From positions 49,405,593 through 49,469,592 of the forward strand of contig OZ024890.1 in assembly GCA_964017195.1 (NCBI GenBank): a stretch of 64,000 nt of DNA, written 5' to 3'. The notes beneath the pieces are model-generated. The model did not search any database and was not told the origin of the DNA. It saw only the letters and a program-made list of their open reading frames with translations. The position numbers and the translations under genes are program-made. How positions within the stretch are numbered: the stretch's first letter is position 1; the number at the start of each line of letters is the position of its first letter. Source of the stretch: Siderastrea radians. Taxonomy: Eukaryota > Cnidaria > Anthozoa > Scleractinia > Rhizangiidae. Below are positions 54,501-64,000 of the stretch, in pieces.

Positions 54501-57500
54501 CTCCTTGAACGATCTAATACCAATAAAAACACGATCTTTAAAGTTCTTTATTTATAATTGCACTTGGTGATAAAAACACCTGCAATGCCAAGCCGGCGTG
54601 ACAGTACACGATCGAGTCCGAAATTGGTTTTATCACGAAGCGTAATCTTGTGAAATTATACTGCTAACCTTTGAGAATATTAGTGAGATAAAGTATAAAC
54701 AATGCCAAAACAATAGAAATTAGCCACTATTGTTTGGTTACCGAGGCATTGCCGCGTCAAGTCAGCCGCGGTGTTTGGTCGCTTTCGTCCTTACCGAGGT
54801 TGCGGTTTTCGTCCCACCGCGGCAAATTCGAGGAAAACAAAATGGCGGCGGATGAGGTTTCGCCGCGTGCTTATGCACCAATACTTTCGAGCGGTACTGT
54901 AATTTGTTACAAATTCTTTCTATCAAATTTTATTCATTACCGTGATCATAGTTTCTGGTTCTCTTACTTCAAAGTTGGTCATCCATTCAGCAGTTTTTCA
55001 GCAAATTCTTTGGAAGATGCTGTCCTTGTCTGCCGAAGGATCATGTGGGATCATTTGGGACAGTACCTGGTCCCATACTTGGGAAATAATATTATCAGAC
55101 TGGCAATAGAGCAACCTGATTGATTATTAATAATTTTTAATTAAATATTGGCCCTCTGAGTGCCTTTGACTAATGGTTAATTACTAAAAAGTAATTGAAA
55201 ATTTTTACAACTTGATCCAACAAATTGGGCTTTTTTTTTCAGTAAATATAACCATTGTTTCAGTAAATATAACCATCGTTTCTTAAAGCAAGGAGCCCAA
55301 AAGTGTGACCACTTTTAATTAATTCGCATTCTTTCGTGCAGATTATCCAATCAGAAGCCGAGGATACCTTAAAGAAAATTAACTCAAACTGCAAAGTGAT
55401 CTTGCGGGGAAGGCTATAAAGTCGGTTTTTCATGGATACCTGTTTTTGAGTTAATTTTCTTGAAGCTATCCTCGGCTTCTGATTGGATAATTTGCACAAA
55501 AGAATGTGAATTAATTAAAAGTGGTCACACTTTTAGGCTCCTTGCTGTAAGAAGTTTTGAGAAGTGTATGCACATAACCAGTATGGTTTGACAATGGGGG
55601 GTGGGGGGGGGGGTGCAGATGTAGATGAAAGTTTTATCATTTCTGAAAAATGTGTTCTAGGTGGAATGCATTGACTGTGCAGCACAGAATTTATATATTG
55701 GGACATCAGATTGGTAAGTCAGTTCTTAAAATCCTATTGGATCCTATTCAAGCCTGAATTTTCGGCAATTGCTTAATAAGTTACATGTACATTTATAATT
55801 GCAATATTCTTTCATATATCAAAACTCTCACATGCAGTTCAAACATATATACCTTTTCATATATTGTGTAGTTCCAGAAAATCCATACCCACCCCATGGA
55901 AGGTCATCGAAAATTCCTAGGGGGAGGAGGTCTTAAAAGCCAAAATTTAAGAAGCAAAGTGTGAAGCTTAACTGGAATTTCTTGGGGAGTAGGGGGGTGC
56001 AAAACAAAAAACCTTCATCTGTGAGGGGAGTATGGATATTTTCTGGAACTGCACATTTCACTTCTATCTATCCACCTTCTACAGGGGGGTGGGGGAGGTG
56101 GGGACATAATTACGATATTTAATTATAAAGCTACACTGACCAGCGCCCCCCCCCCCCCCCCCATGATTTTAACGGTAAAACTGAATCAGCTTTTATTTTT
56201 TGGTGTGTAGTTTTGTTCTTCATTATATCATCGACGAAGGAGTTTCACCTCTAGGAAAAACAACATTCCAGTCAGGTCTTCAAGCATGCAAGCAGCTTGG
56301 AATGGTTTGTTGATGAAGATTATGTACATGCATGAACAGTTTTACAGAACTTTGACTCCCGATAACTGACACCTTCAAGGAATATCAGAAAAGGTTTCAG
56401 TTATAGGGAGTTCAAGTTAACTCTTTAAGCCCTGATGTAAAAGTGTATAATTATTCTCCTTTAATACTGTTCTTCACGCATTTCTTATGGAGCTGGTAAG
56501 GAGAATTTGTCTAAATATCAAGAGATCTTATCCTTGGTGATTGCTTCGTTTATTCTCATCACTTGAATGTTTGAACAAGTAGTGATAATGCAAAGAGAAA
56601 TTTCATTTTCGTCACTGATGGGGCTAAAAGGGTAAACAGGAAGTGGTATCAAATTGCTGGAAATAAAGCAATGTTTTCTTCACAGTGACTTTCCATGACT
56701 GTACTCTAAAGCACTTTGACATTTTGTTTCAGAAAAAGCCAGTTCAACAAGTGCTGACAGCACCAGCAATCAACAGACTTCTTGTTCTGTGTGATGGTAG
56801 GTTCTCCTAGTAACTTTCCTAACCTTTTTGCCCAACAAAAGAGATCAGCCTTTATTACAGGAAATTTTCACAACAATGTTTGTTGCATTTTTTGCAATAA
56901 TTATTCTTTTCAAATTCAGAGAAATTAATTTTTGTTGTGAAAAAGGGCAGTTGTTTAATATTTGTCTCTTTTTAAAAGAAAGTTAACAAATTCCCCGAAT
57001 TTGCAGATGTTCAGTCTCATGACATGTTGCCTCTCCATATTCGTGAAATTCAGATGTTGCAAAATGTAAAATGTAATGTAATGTAATGTAATGTGAATTG
57101 ATATGTGATGTGATGGAGTGTAGTGTAGTTCAATGTAATGTAATATATAATGTAATGTAGTGTAATGTAATGTAATGTGTTTCTCTCAGAATGAGGTACA
57201 GAGTAGAAGTAATAGCGGAGACTGGCATGCTCCTGTTATTTTTTTTTTTATTAAAACCACTCATAGTCGGCGTCCTAGTCCCAATACAGCTGTCTCCTCT
57301 ATCTCCTCACATGTAACCTGAACCTTCTTGAGAGAAATTGAAAGCATTTTCACAAGTTATTGGTACACACACTGTAGTTGGCATCAAATGACCCAAACAT
57401 GTTTCGTACTTACTATAAATTTTTAAAACAGTGCTCTCTCCACTTGAAACATCAGCTAAGTTGTAACTCGACACATTAAAAACCATTTTTGCCTTTAATC

Positions 57501-60500
57501 ACAAAAGCTTCTATTTGGCTTACTCACCAAATGAAAAAATCCATTTTTTTGAAAGCTATTCTTGATGAGAGTGTTAGTTTCAGTCAGTTTAATGTACATT
57601 AAACTCAGCGTCAATAAATTATTGATGAGCTTGGGAACTAGTACCTTAAAAGTAAGTGGGGAGCCTGATGCCATCCGAGCACCTCAGGGAGATATCCATG
57701 GCAACCCTACAAGTGGGAACCACCCTGCATGCAGCCACTAACCAGTACTGTCACACTGAAGGGAACTTCAGTGGAAACCACAGGGCTTGGACAAAACCTA
57801 TTTTTGACCAGACATTGTCCCTTGACCGGCCGTTATTTCAAACCCTGAACCATACCTACCAGACCCACATACTTACTGGCAGGGAAGCAAACCAATTAGG
57901 TAGGGAGGGAGGGCAAAATAATCCACTCACTGACTCACAGGCAAACAGCTAAATTGAACAGCAAAGATCAAATAAAAGTGCATATGCAGAAGTAATGCAA
58001 TGCTTCTTTTACATCCTTGCAAAGCCCCAGGGGTCACCCCACAGAACACATGCTGCAAATATGGGGCTAGCTGCTGGCTGCATTGGCTTGAGTTTAAGCT
58101 TGCCTAAAATAATGTTTAGCCACATTAAAACAAACGTGTTGTAAATAATACTGATTTCTATTTTCCATACAAGATCTTTTCTGTTTTTCTTTTCTAATCA
58201 TTTTTTGTTTTAGGTGGAATTTTGATGTTCACAATGTTTGGCTTGGAGGTGAGCCATTCTATGTTTTATACATTACTGAACTGTGAATTACAATAGGATG
58301 AATGTTCTTTTCAAAAACTTGTTAAATTATTAAATTTAATTTTGTTGCATGTGCAGTTTCTGGCTACAGGATTCAAAGACAGATTTAAAGGGGTAAGTGA
58401 AATCGATGGGTGATAATCACAATAAAAAAATCAACTATTGGATATTAGCATGTGTTCTATTAGAAGTTGATGAGTGGGGGGGGAGGCAGTCCTTGAGATT
58501 TCTCCCTGTTCTGTAAACCCTTGAGTTTATGTTAGTGATACCCATTTTCAAACCAAAGTGTGCATTTTTCCCTATCCAAGTTCAGATCTGACTCTGAACC
58601 CCCCTTATCAAGATAAGATAGCAATTATTAATAATATTTTTACATTATTTTTAGACTTTTATAATCTCTATTTAGGACTTTTCTAAAAGCCACAATTGTG
58701 AGAAAGCTTCCTAACAAAAGATGATGATTATGATGGTGATTATTATTATTATTATTCCCCCCCCCCCCCCCACCAAAAATAATGGTAACAATACTCCTTC
58801 AGACTAGCAGGCAAAATTGTATTAATTTCAAACCAAAGTGTTCACATTTTTAGATCAGAATGGCTTTAAAACCATTCCCGTAAGGAAGCAAATACCAATA
58901 TCCTTAAGTACGTATTTAGTACCCCACACTGTGGGATGAGGTGCAGTAGACCCCAAGCATCCCTGGTATCGTGCGATTGGTCACTATCCTGGAGTGGCTT
59001 GCTATCTTAAATCTATGACTACTTGATCCTAAACTGAAATTAGAAGTTGTCTTGTTGTCAGTTAAAAAACCCAATTCATTGATTGACATTGCTCAGTTAT
59101 TTCCCATAACTGGTTATCTTGAACTCCCATAATCTCAAACAATTTTTTCTTTCCTTTGTGTGTCAGAGATTCTTGAGGACTAATTAAGAATTATATAAAT
59201 AATAATAATAATAATAAGGTTCTACAGGCGCATTTAAGATTCACAATGCACTTACAGTGTAAACTAAGAATAAAAACGTAAATAAATATAACTATCCGAA
59301 AGATGCAACTATAAGTAAGCTATGTGACTAACTAAGATATAAACCTAAGGTTTGAAATGGTCACAAAAAAGAAATGTTTTAAGTTTCTTTTTAAAACTGG
59401 CTACATTTTCAGCTTGTTTTATAGTTTGAGGTAGAGTGTTCCAAAGTTTTGGGGCGCAGAAAGAGAAAGTCCTTTGACCATAGGTGGCTGTTGAGTTGTT
59501 AGGAACTTGTAAAAGTAGACGATCAGAGGAGCGAAGTGAACAAACTGGTTTATAGCAGTTGATAAGTGAAGTTAGTTGATGCGTGAAGTTAGGTAGGTGG
59601 ACGACTGTCAATGGTTTAGAACTACCAGTTTTCCTAATTTACTCTCTTGCCTTTGTTTACTGGACTATTTTTTCAGGTAACAGCCATCTGTAGAAATGAT
59701 AATCCAAACTTGTTTGACCCATTTGCTGTTGAGGTTAGTTTGCCACTGCAGTAAGTAATGTGAAATTAATTTACAGCACCTAAAAAGCAATAGGCAATCT
59801 AAATCCAAGTTGTACAGTACACCTAACAAGCTACGCAAATCTTGTTGACATGTTAAACTGTCTAAATGCTATGTGTTTGTCAAAGGCCTGATCATAATAT
59901 TAATAGGGGATGAATTTTTTGTGAACTCACAGGTATGCATGTCACTATCCAGGAAGAAAGCTGTTCATATTCTATCTGTAACAGAAGACAAGATAATTCC
60001 TTTAAAAGAAATCCCACTGCCAGAGCCTCCATTGCACATGGTGAGTGCCATTTAACAACAACTACAGGTGTATAGTACAATTTATTCATGGACTTGCCCA
60101 AATTATTGGACAGTTCACTTTTGCTGGCCAAGTTTGTAGTCTAAGTTATATTTCAGTAAAAATAAGTTATTCCTTGTTTCAATACAGACCTTAACCAAGT
60201 CATGGGTCATTACTGGAACTCCTTTGTTTCCCTCTTGGTGTGTTATATATGTTATTAATCCGGTCGAGCAAAATTTATCATTTAACAAGTGTTTTCCTGT
60301 AGCTGTGGCAAGTAGACTGCTAACAGTCCCTCTCTGGATAGTTGAGCGGCAAGCGATATGCAACCCAGAGATCAGGCAAGTGAAGCAAAGTTAATGTGAG
60401 CCAAGGGAAACTGGGGAGGCTCGTTTGCTCATTCACTCGTTTTTCGCCCTCCCGTCGACTGACTAAAAAGGGACAGCTAGCAGTTTATGTGGCAAGGCAA

Positions 60501-63500
60501 AATTGTGCTGTTAAAGGGGCATAGTCACGCTATTTTAGTTCACTTTTAAAATCAAAAACAAGAAAAGCCCCAAGGGGCATTAGACCCCGCCGTTGCTCCC
60601 CCCCCCCCCCCCCCCCGGGTGTAAAATATGTTACGGTCACTCAAGATAAAAGCCCTTGCCTGTGTAGCGAAAGACACGACGAGTATTTGTTTGGCCGAGC
60701 GAAAACCGGAGGTCTGGGGCAAGTGACCACCAAAAAAAAAAAAAAAAACCACGGAAAAAAATGGGTATTACTAGACCCCGTCCTGACGGCGGGGTAATAA
60801 GTCATCACATCAATGAATGCCCACAAATAATGGTCTAGTTTTGTTACCAAAGACGAAATCTGCGAAATCCTCGTGACTATGCCCCTTTAAAGTGACAATA
60901 AGACCCCCAGTTGCCAAAAATGAAATTTGTCTGTTATGTCAATGTTTAAACTTGTTACTTAAGGTGCCATTGAAATGCATATCAAGGTTGTAAATAAACA
61001 ACTCAGTAAATATGACCTATGCTTGCCACGAGTCTCCCTGTAGCTCAGTGGTTAGAGCATCCAACTGGTTTATGGAAGGTCATGGGTTCAGTTCCCATTG
61101 GGGACTTAGATTTTTTCTTTGTCCTGTAGTGCCCATGATTAAACTAAGACTCGATGTCCATGACACTACATGCCCCACATTCATGACATTTGTCATTGAC
61201 TGATCAGTGAATTAAACATTATTTTGATTTAGGCAGTTGATGGATGTGCTGTGTGTGTGGCTTTAGCAAACCAACATCGGTACTGTATGGTGAACATTCT
61301 GTCTGGCCAGGTACAGATATCACACAAATTTATCTAAATTATTCACATTTTAATAACTCTCACAAAATTGAAACTCTATGTTAAAAGTCTTGTACATTAA
61401 GAGTAGAGATTGAAGAAGTGTAGTAAAAACAGGGTTATTTCCAAGATGGTCTCAAACTTTCAAATTCCAGCCTGCTGAATTACAGTGCTGCCCTAGTAAT
61501 ACAACCACTAAATGAATGTGTTGTGAAATTTGTGGTCCTATTTATGTGGGCTGGTTAGATTAATAGGGTTTTCAGATTTAAGAAGTGACAACATTGAAAG
61601 AAATGACTGCATTAATTAAGCCTTTCTTTGAGCCAAGAGGTAAGTGGTCATGATGATAACAAGGTGGTCATATAAGGTTGCTGGTTTTGGGTGGGGTTCA
61701 AGTGTACTGTTAAGTTTTTGTTTAATTTGCTTTTGTCACCAGGTTCAAGAGTTGTTTCATTATGAAGCAGAGGCAACAAAGGGATTTGTTATGGGTGTTG
61801 GAATGGTAAGAATAAAATATTGAGAAATTAAATTAGATCATGGACTGGTCAGTTTTCACCTCCTTCTGCCAATCAGTCAGTCCGTGAGTCAGTCAGTCAG
61901 TCAGTCAGTCAGTCAGTCAGTCAGTCAGTCAGTCAGTCAGTCAGTCAGTCAGTCAGTCAGTCAGTCAGTCAGTCAGTCAGTCAGTCAATCAATCAATCAA
62001 TCAATCAATCTCGATCGGTTGGTCAGTCGGTCAGTCAGTCAATCACTGTTTCTAGCATTCTAGCTTAATTTGAAAGTTGAGCTACATGTATCTGCTGACG
62101 ACTAGACTACAGGAATTTATACAAATAGTTCACTTTCATGCTCTATGGATTTCTCCATGTGTATTATAGTAAACTGGCTCACCTTTTGTTTCATTCAATT
62201 TTCTATTTTTGGTCTGATTTTTCTGTGTTTCAAACTTTGAGTTAATCTCTACATTTCTCAGATACCAGTACATCGATATAATACTAGATCGTCGTCTATG
62301 AATAATTTTTGCATAAAACCCTCGAGATTAGAGATGCAAAAAATTCATTTTCAAGATTTGGTGCTAAACTATGGAACGTCATTCCACCAGAAATTAAGAA
62401 ACTTAACAAAAGTGCTTTTAAAAACTTAAGGAACGACGTAGACTTGTCAATCAACCATTTGTAGGCGAAGACGATTATATTAGCGCATCCTCGATAATAG
62501 ACAGGCTTGCCTCAAACATCTTATAATTCTAATCTGTATAACTTTACTGTTAGCAAGCATATATTTTTGTGTCAGTTATTTTCTTTAGTGCTTGCGAATT
62601 TTTTCTTATTTCATTTAAATTTATTTAAATCTTCTTAGTTTAATTTAGTTTCTTAATCTCTTCTTCCTCAGCGGAGTGTTAGCTAGTTTTATTACGCGGG
62701 ATGACGTAGTCAGCCAGCGTTTAGGTTTCATTCGATGGAATTTTTTCATCGGTGTCACAAATGGGCATGATTTTTTAACTTTCCCATTTCCCGTGCCCTT
62801 GGCATGAGGCTCAAAGGGCGTCCCGGAAAAAATTGTGCAATTTTATTGGCTGTAACACTTCGAATCACGTGCAAGTCAGAAGTACAAAGTTGTTATCATA
62901 CGTTTTTGTTGGCACGCGTGCCGTGTAAACATAGCATTGACTGTGATAAAAACATAATTATACAAGAATACTCGACATCAGTGAAGTACAGCCTTAAGTT
63001 ATAGTAAGAGTATTTTCCCGTTTCAAGTGATTTCTTAGACCCAGTAGAACCTGAGATAAATAAATATCTCAGGGACCTGCTCAATTCATTGCGCCGCATA
63101 ATTAGTGGAACGTGATGAAAAACATTATTGTTGGCACGCGTGTAAACAAAACATTGACAGCGATAAAAATAATACAAGAATACTCGACGCATCAGTGAAA
63201 TATTCACAGCAAGGACTGCCTTGATTTAGGTAGTATTTTCCTGTTTCAAGCGATTTCTTAGACCCAGTGGATCCTGAGATATTGTTTTTTTGAGAAAATT
63301 GCGAACCGAATTTTACAAGTCATTTATTTAAATTCTCAATGAACATCGAAAACAATAGGTGCGAAATTTACTAATTGCACGCTAAAAAAGTATTTTGTTA
63401 ACAAAAACAATGGATAAAGTTTCTTTGATCCTAAACATTATAAAAAGGTAACTGACTCAATAAGTATTACAAGCATTGATCAATTTTATGCGATAAGTGT

Positions 63501-63934
63501 ATCCACGAGTCATGATCAGTGACGACGGAGTTACAAGTTAAATTTAAAAAATGCCTAGTTTGAAACGCCCACGTCAAAGTTTCACATTTGAGGTCTAGAA
63601 CGTTTTAGCATGATTTTCTTTTGTTTTTGGGTCATCCACCAGTGCGGGTAATCTGCTGATTCTTTTTTGCCCGGTAATTAGTTGTTGTTGTTGTTGAACA
63701 TTGATATGAGGATTGTTCGATACCCCTGCGAGGCTCTGTGGTTTTAAGTGTTTGTCTAATTACCTTGCAGGAGGAGTTTCTCTTAAATGGCCCTACAGAT
63801 GTCATGGGTATGTTTGTGACCTCAGAGGGCACCTCTCAGAGAGCACCGCTCAGCTGGTCAGAGAGATTACTGGCTCTAGGATATTCATTCCCTTACGCCA
63901 TTGCACTGGGTGCAAGTTCCATCTCTGTTCACAG
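51544..63934 (+). CDS. TGFBRAP1: TGFBRAP1/VPS3 orthologue (CORVET subunit), first 11 exons, 3'-incomplete
   Basis: Exons: 51544-51678, 55661-55713, 56211-56304, 56733-56796, 58214-58248, 58357-58392, 59677-59733, 59933-60040, 61233-61310, 61743-61805, 63771-63934; all GT-AG and phase-compatible, 295 codons. Matching segments in order: SFKAFEIAPVIER, VECIDCAAQNLYIGTSDC, FVLHYIIDEG, KKPVQQVLTAPAINRLLVLCDG, DNPNLFDPFAVEVCMSLSRKKAV, AVDGCAVCVALANQHRY, EEFLLNGPTDVMGMFVTSEG, QRAPLSWSERLLALGYSFPYAIAL. This is the N-terminal citron-homology (CNH, beta-propeller) domain of TGF-beta receptor-associated protein 1, the metazoan Vps3-type subunit of the CORVET tether acting on early endosomes with Rab5. 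The clathrin-repeat and VPS39-type domains should lie beyond 64000. ATG 51544 (ACATGGCGG) begins a ~22-aa extension before the residues that start the human protein. Intron 1 (4 kb) holds three TIR elements. Confidence 0.92.
52149..52811. mobile_element. TTAA-type MITE family, copy B (TGFBRAP1 intron 1)
   Basis: TTAAGGTGATTCC at 52149 pairs with GGAATCACCTTAA ending at 52811, with TTAA at both ends. Interior GGGGGTCACCG(T/A)GCT occurs twice and a GCGCGC patch lies near 52730, as in copy A. Confidence 0.65.
53330..54899. mobile_element. 1.57-kb TIR element flanked by TA (TGFBRAP1 intron 1)
   Basis: CAGTACCGCT(A/C)GAAAGTATTGGTGCAT forms the TIRs at 53330 and 54899, with TA on both outer sides. 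CAGT ends and TA duplication suit pogo/Tc1-mariner types. Just inside lie CCGCGG-rich stretches in both arms. No transposase frame; the frames at 53348 and 54734 cross the TIRs and are not genes. Confidence 0.7.
55288..55545. mobile_element. MITE with ~105-bp inverted repeats (TGFBRAP1 intron 1)
   Basis: The left arm from GCAAGGAGCC(C/T)AAAAGTGTG through AGCCGAGGATA is mirrored by the right arm ending GGCTCCTTGC, with ~95% identity and about 55 bp between. It lies 115 bp upstream of exon 2. Confidence 0.8.
57064..57180 (+). repeat. (AATGT)n-like pentanucleotide array
   Basis: Degenerate TGTAATGTAATG repeats, interrupted in the middle, within TGFBRAP1 intron 4. Confidence 0.85.
58736..58772 (+). 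repeat. (ATT)n and poly-C microsatellite
   Basis: ATTATTATT units followed by a run of about 15 C, in TGFBRAP1 intron 6. Confidence 0.85.
59197..59625 (-). mobile_element. 5'-truncated non-LTR retrotransposon (LINE) tail
   Basis: The minus-strand frame 59611-59345 encodes the typical end of a jockey/CR1-like RT ORF (LRSSDRLLLQVP, YGQRTFSFCAPKLWNTLP, FKKKLKTFLF), ending in TAA. The 3' end runs into a (TTA)n tail at 59199-59217, as in many LINEs. It sits antisense in TGFBRAP1 intron 6. Confidence 0.75.
61032..61112 (+). repeat. tRNA-like SINE head (TGFBRAP1 intron 8)
   Basis: CTCCCTGTAGCTCAGTGGTTAG (A box) and CATGGGTTCAGTTCCC (B box), acceptor complement GGGGA, then a T-rich tail. The GGTTCAG change and the lack of a standard anticodon loop argue against a tRNA gene. 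Confidence 0.65.
61866..62045 (+). repeat. (CAGT)n tetranucleotide microsatellite
   Basis: About 30 CAGT units followed by CAAT variants and CGGT/CAGT units, in TGFBRAP1 intron 10. Confidence 0.95.
62265..62480 (+). mobile_element. LINE RT C-terminal fragment
   Basis: HRYNTRSSS, NFCIKPSRLE and, after a frameshift near 62330, NSFSRFGAKLWNVIPPEIKKL are the usual last residues of a LINE ORF2 of another family than the copy at 59345. It is short, shifted and 5'-truncated; fossil only. Confidence 0.65.
62906..63281 (+). repeat. Direct duplication of a ~155-bp block (TGFBRAP1 intron 10)
   Basis: TTGTTGGCACGCGTG...CCTGAGATA occurs at 62906-63058 and again at 63128-63281 with small indels, ~85-90% alike by eye. 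Confidence 0.7.
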
Positions 63935-64000
63935 GTACGGTGGACCATAATGTAGTGCAGGTAGTGTTCTTGCTACGCTCTAGGCTGAAAATATAACGAG

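Noticed and set aside
54734..55123. 129-codon frame with ATGGCGG context
   Set aside because: It crosses the TIR boundary at 54899 and the intron of TGFBRAP1; no domain or splice support.
61866..62045. CRISPR-like periodic repeat
   Set aside because: Four-base microsatellite without spacers, in a eukaryotic intron.

Overview
The window reads as nuclear DNA of an anthozoan cnidarian, most likely a stony coral. Its genes are intron-bearing and widely spaced. It carries a coral-type secreted gene family (apple/PAN-like N-terminus plus fibrinogen-like C-terminus, as in proteins annotated 'uncharacterized skeletal organic matrix protein 5-like'). Much of the rest is tRNA-derived SINEs, foldback and TIR elements and microsatellites. 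No CRISPR, operon or organelle signal was seen.

Layout. 1-7.8 kb: no convincing gene; a 0.95-kb foldback element and a duplicated 210-bp block. 7.8-10.7 kb and 26.2-28.5 kb: two copies of one segmental duplication, each with a PAN/fibrinogen-like gene whose first exon is broken. 11.3-12.6 kb: nested inverted-repeat elements. 13376-26138: two complete-length tyrosine-recombinase (YR) retrotransposons of the Ngaro/PAT split-direct-repeat type (A1 - ORFs - B1 A2 B2), head to tail and sharing one ACTATT junction. 28.6-35.4 kb: a three-exon short-chain dehydrogenase (RDH8/17-beta-HSD1-like) on the minus strand. 32.5-40.8 kb: dense nested repeats. 41.5-43.1 kb: an intact PAN/fibrinogen-like gene. 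45-49 kb: TIR elements and repeats. 49.9-50.7 kb: an intronless NHERF-like PDZ gene on the minus strand. 51.5-63.9 kb: the first 11 exons of a TGFBRAP1/VPS3 orthologue on the plus strand, running off the right edge.

The most interesting part is the retrotransposon pair. In both elements a short proline-rich leader exon starts just inside the left repeat and ends at a phase-0 donor (GAG|GTAGA). Phase-0 3' splice acceptors, each preceded by a pyrimidine tract, lie in frame just before RT-RNase H and before the YR in both elements, and before the gag zinc-knuckle exon in element 2. This suggests that one leader exon is alternatively spliced onto separate gag, pol and recombinase exons. Both elements also carry a perfect 12-15 nt inverted repeat linking the gag start to the A2-B2 spacer, next to a C-rich tract, and both carry a tandem-repeat array in the leader intron.

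The ordinary genes look functionally unrelated: endosomal tethering (TGFBRAP1), cortical scaffolding (NHERF), retinoid/steroid-type redox (SDR) and secreted matrix-type proteins. Repeat names rest on visible structure and remembered families, not on database searches.
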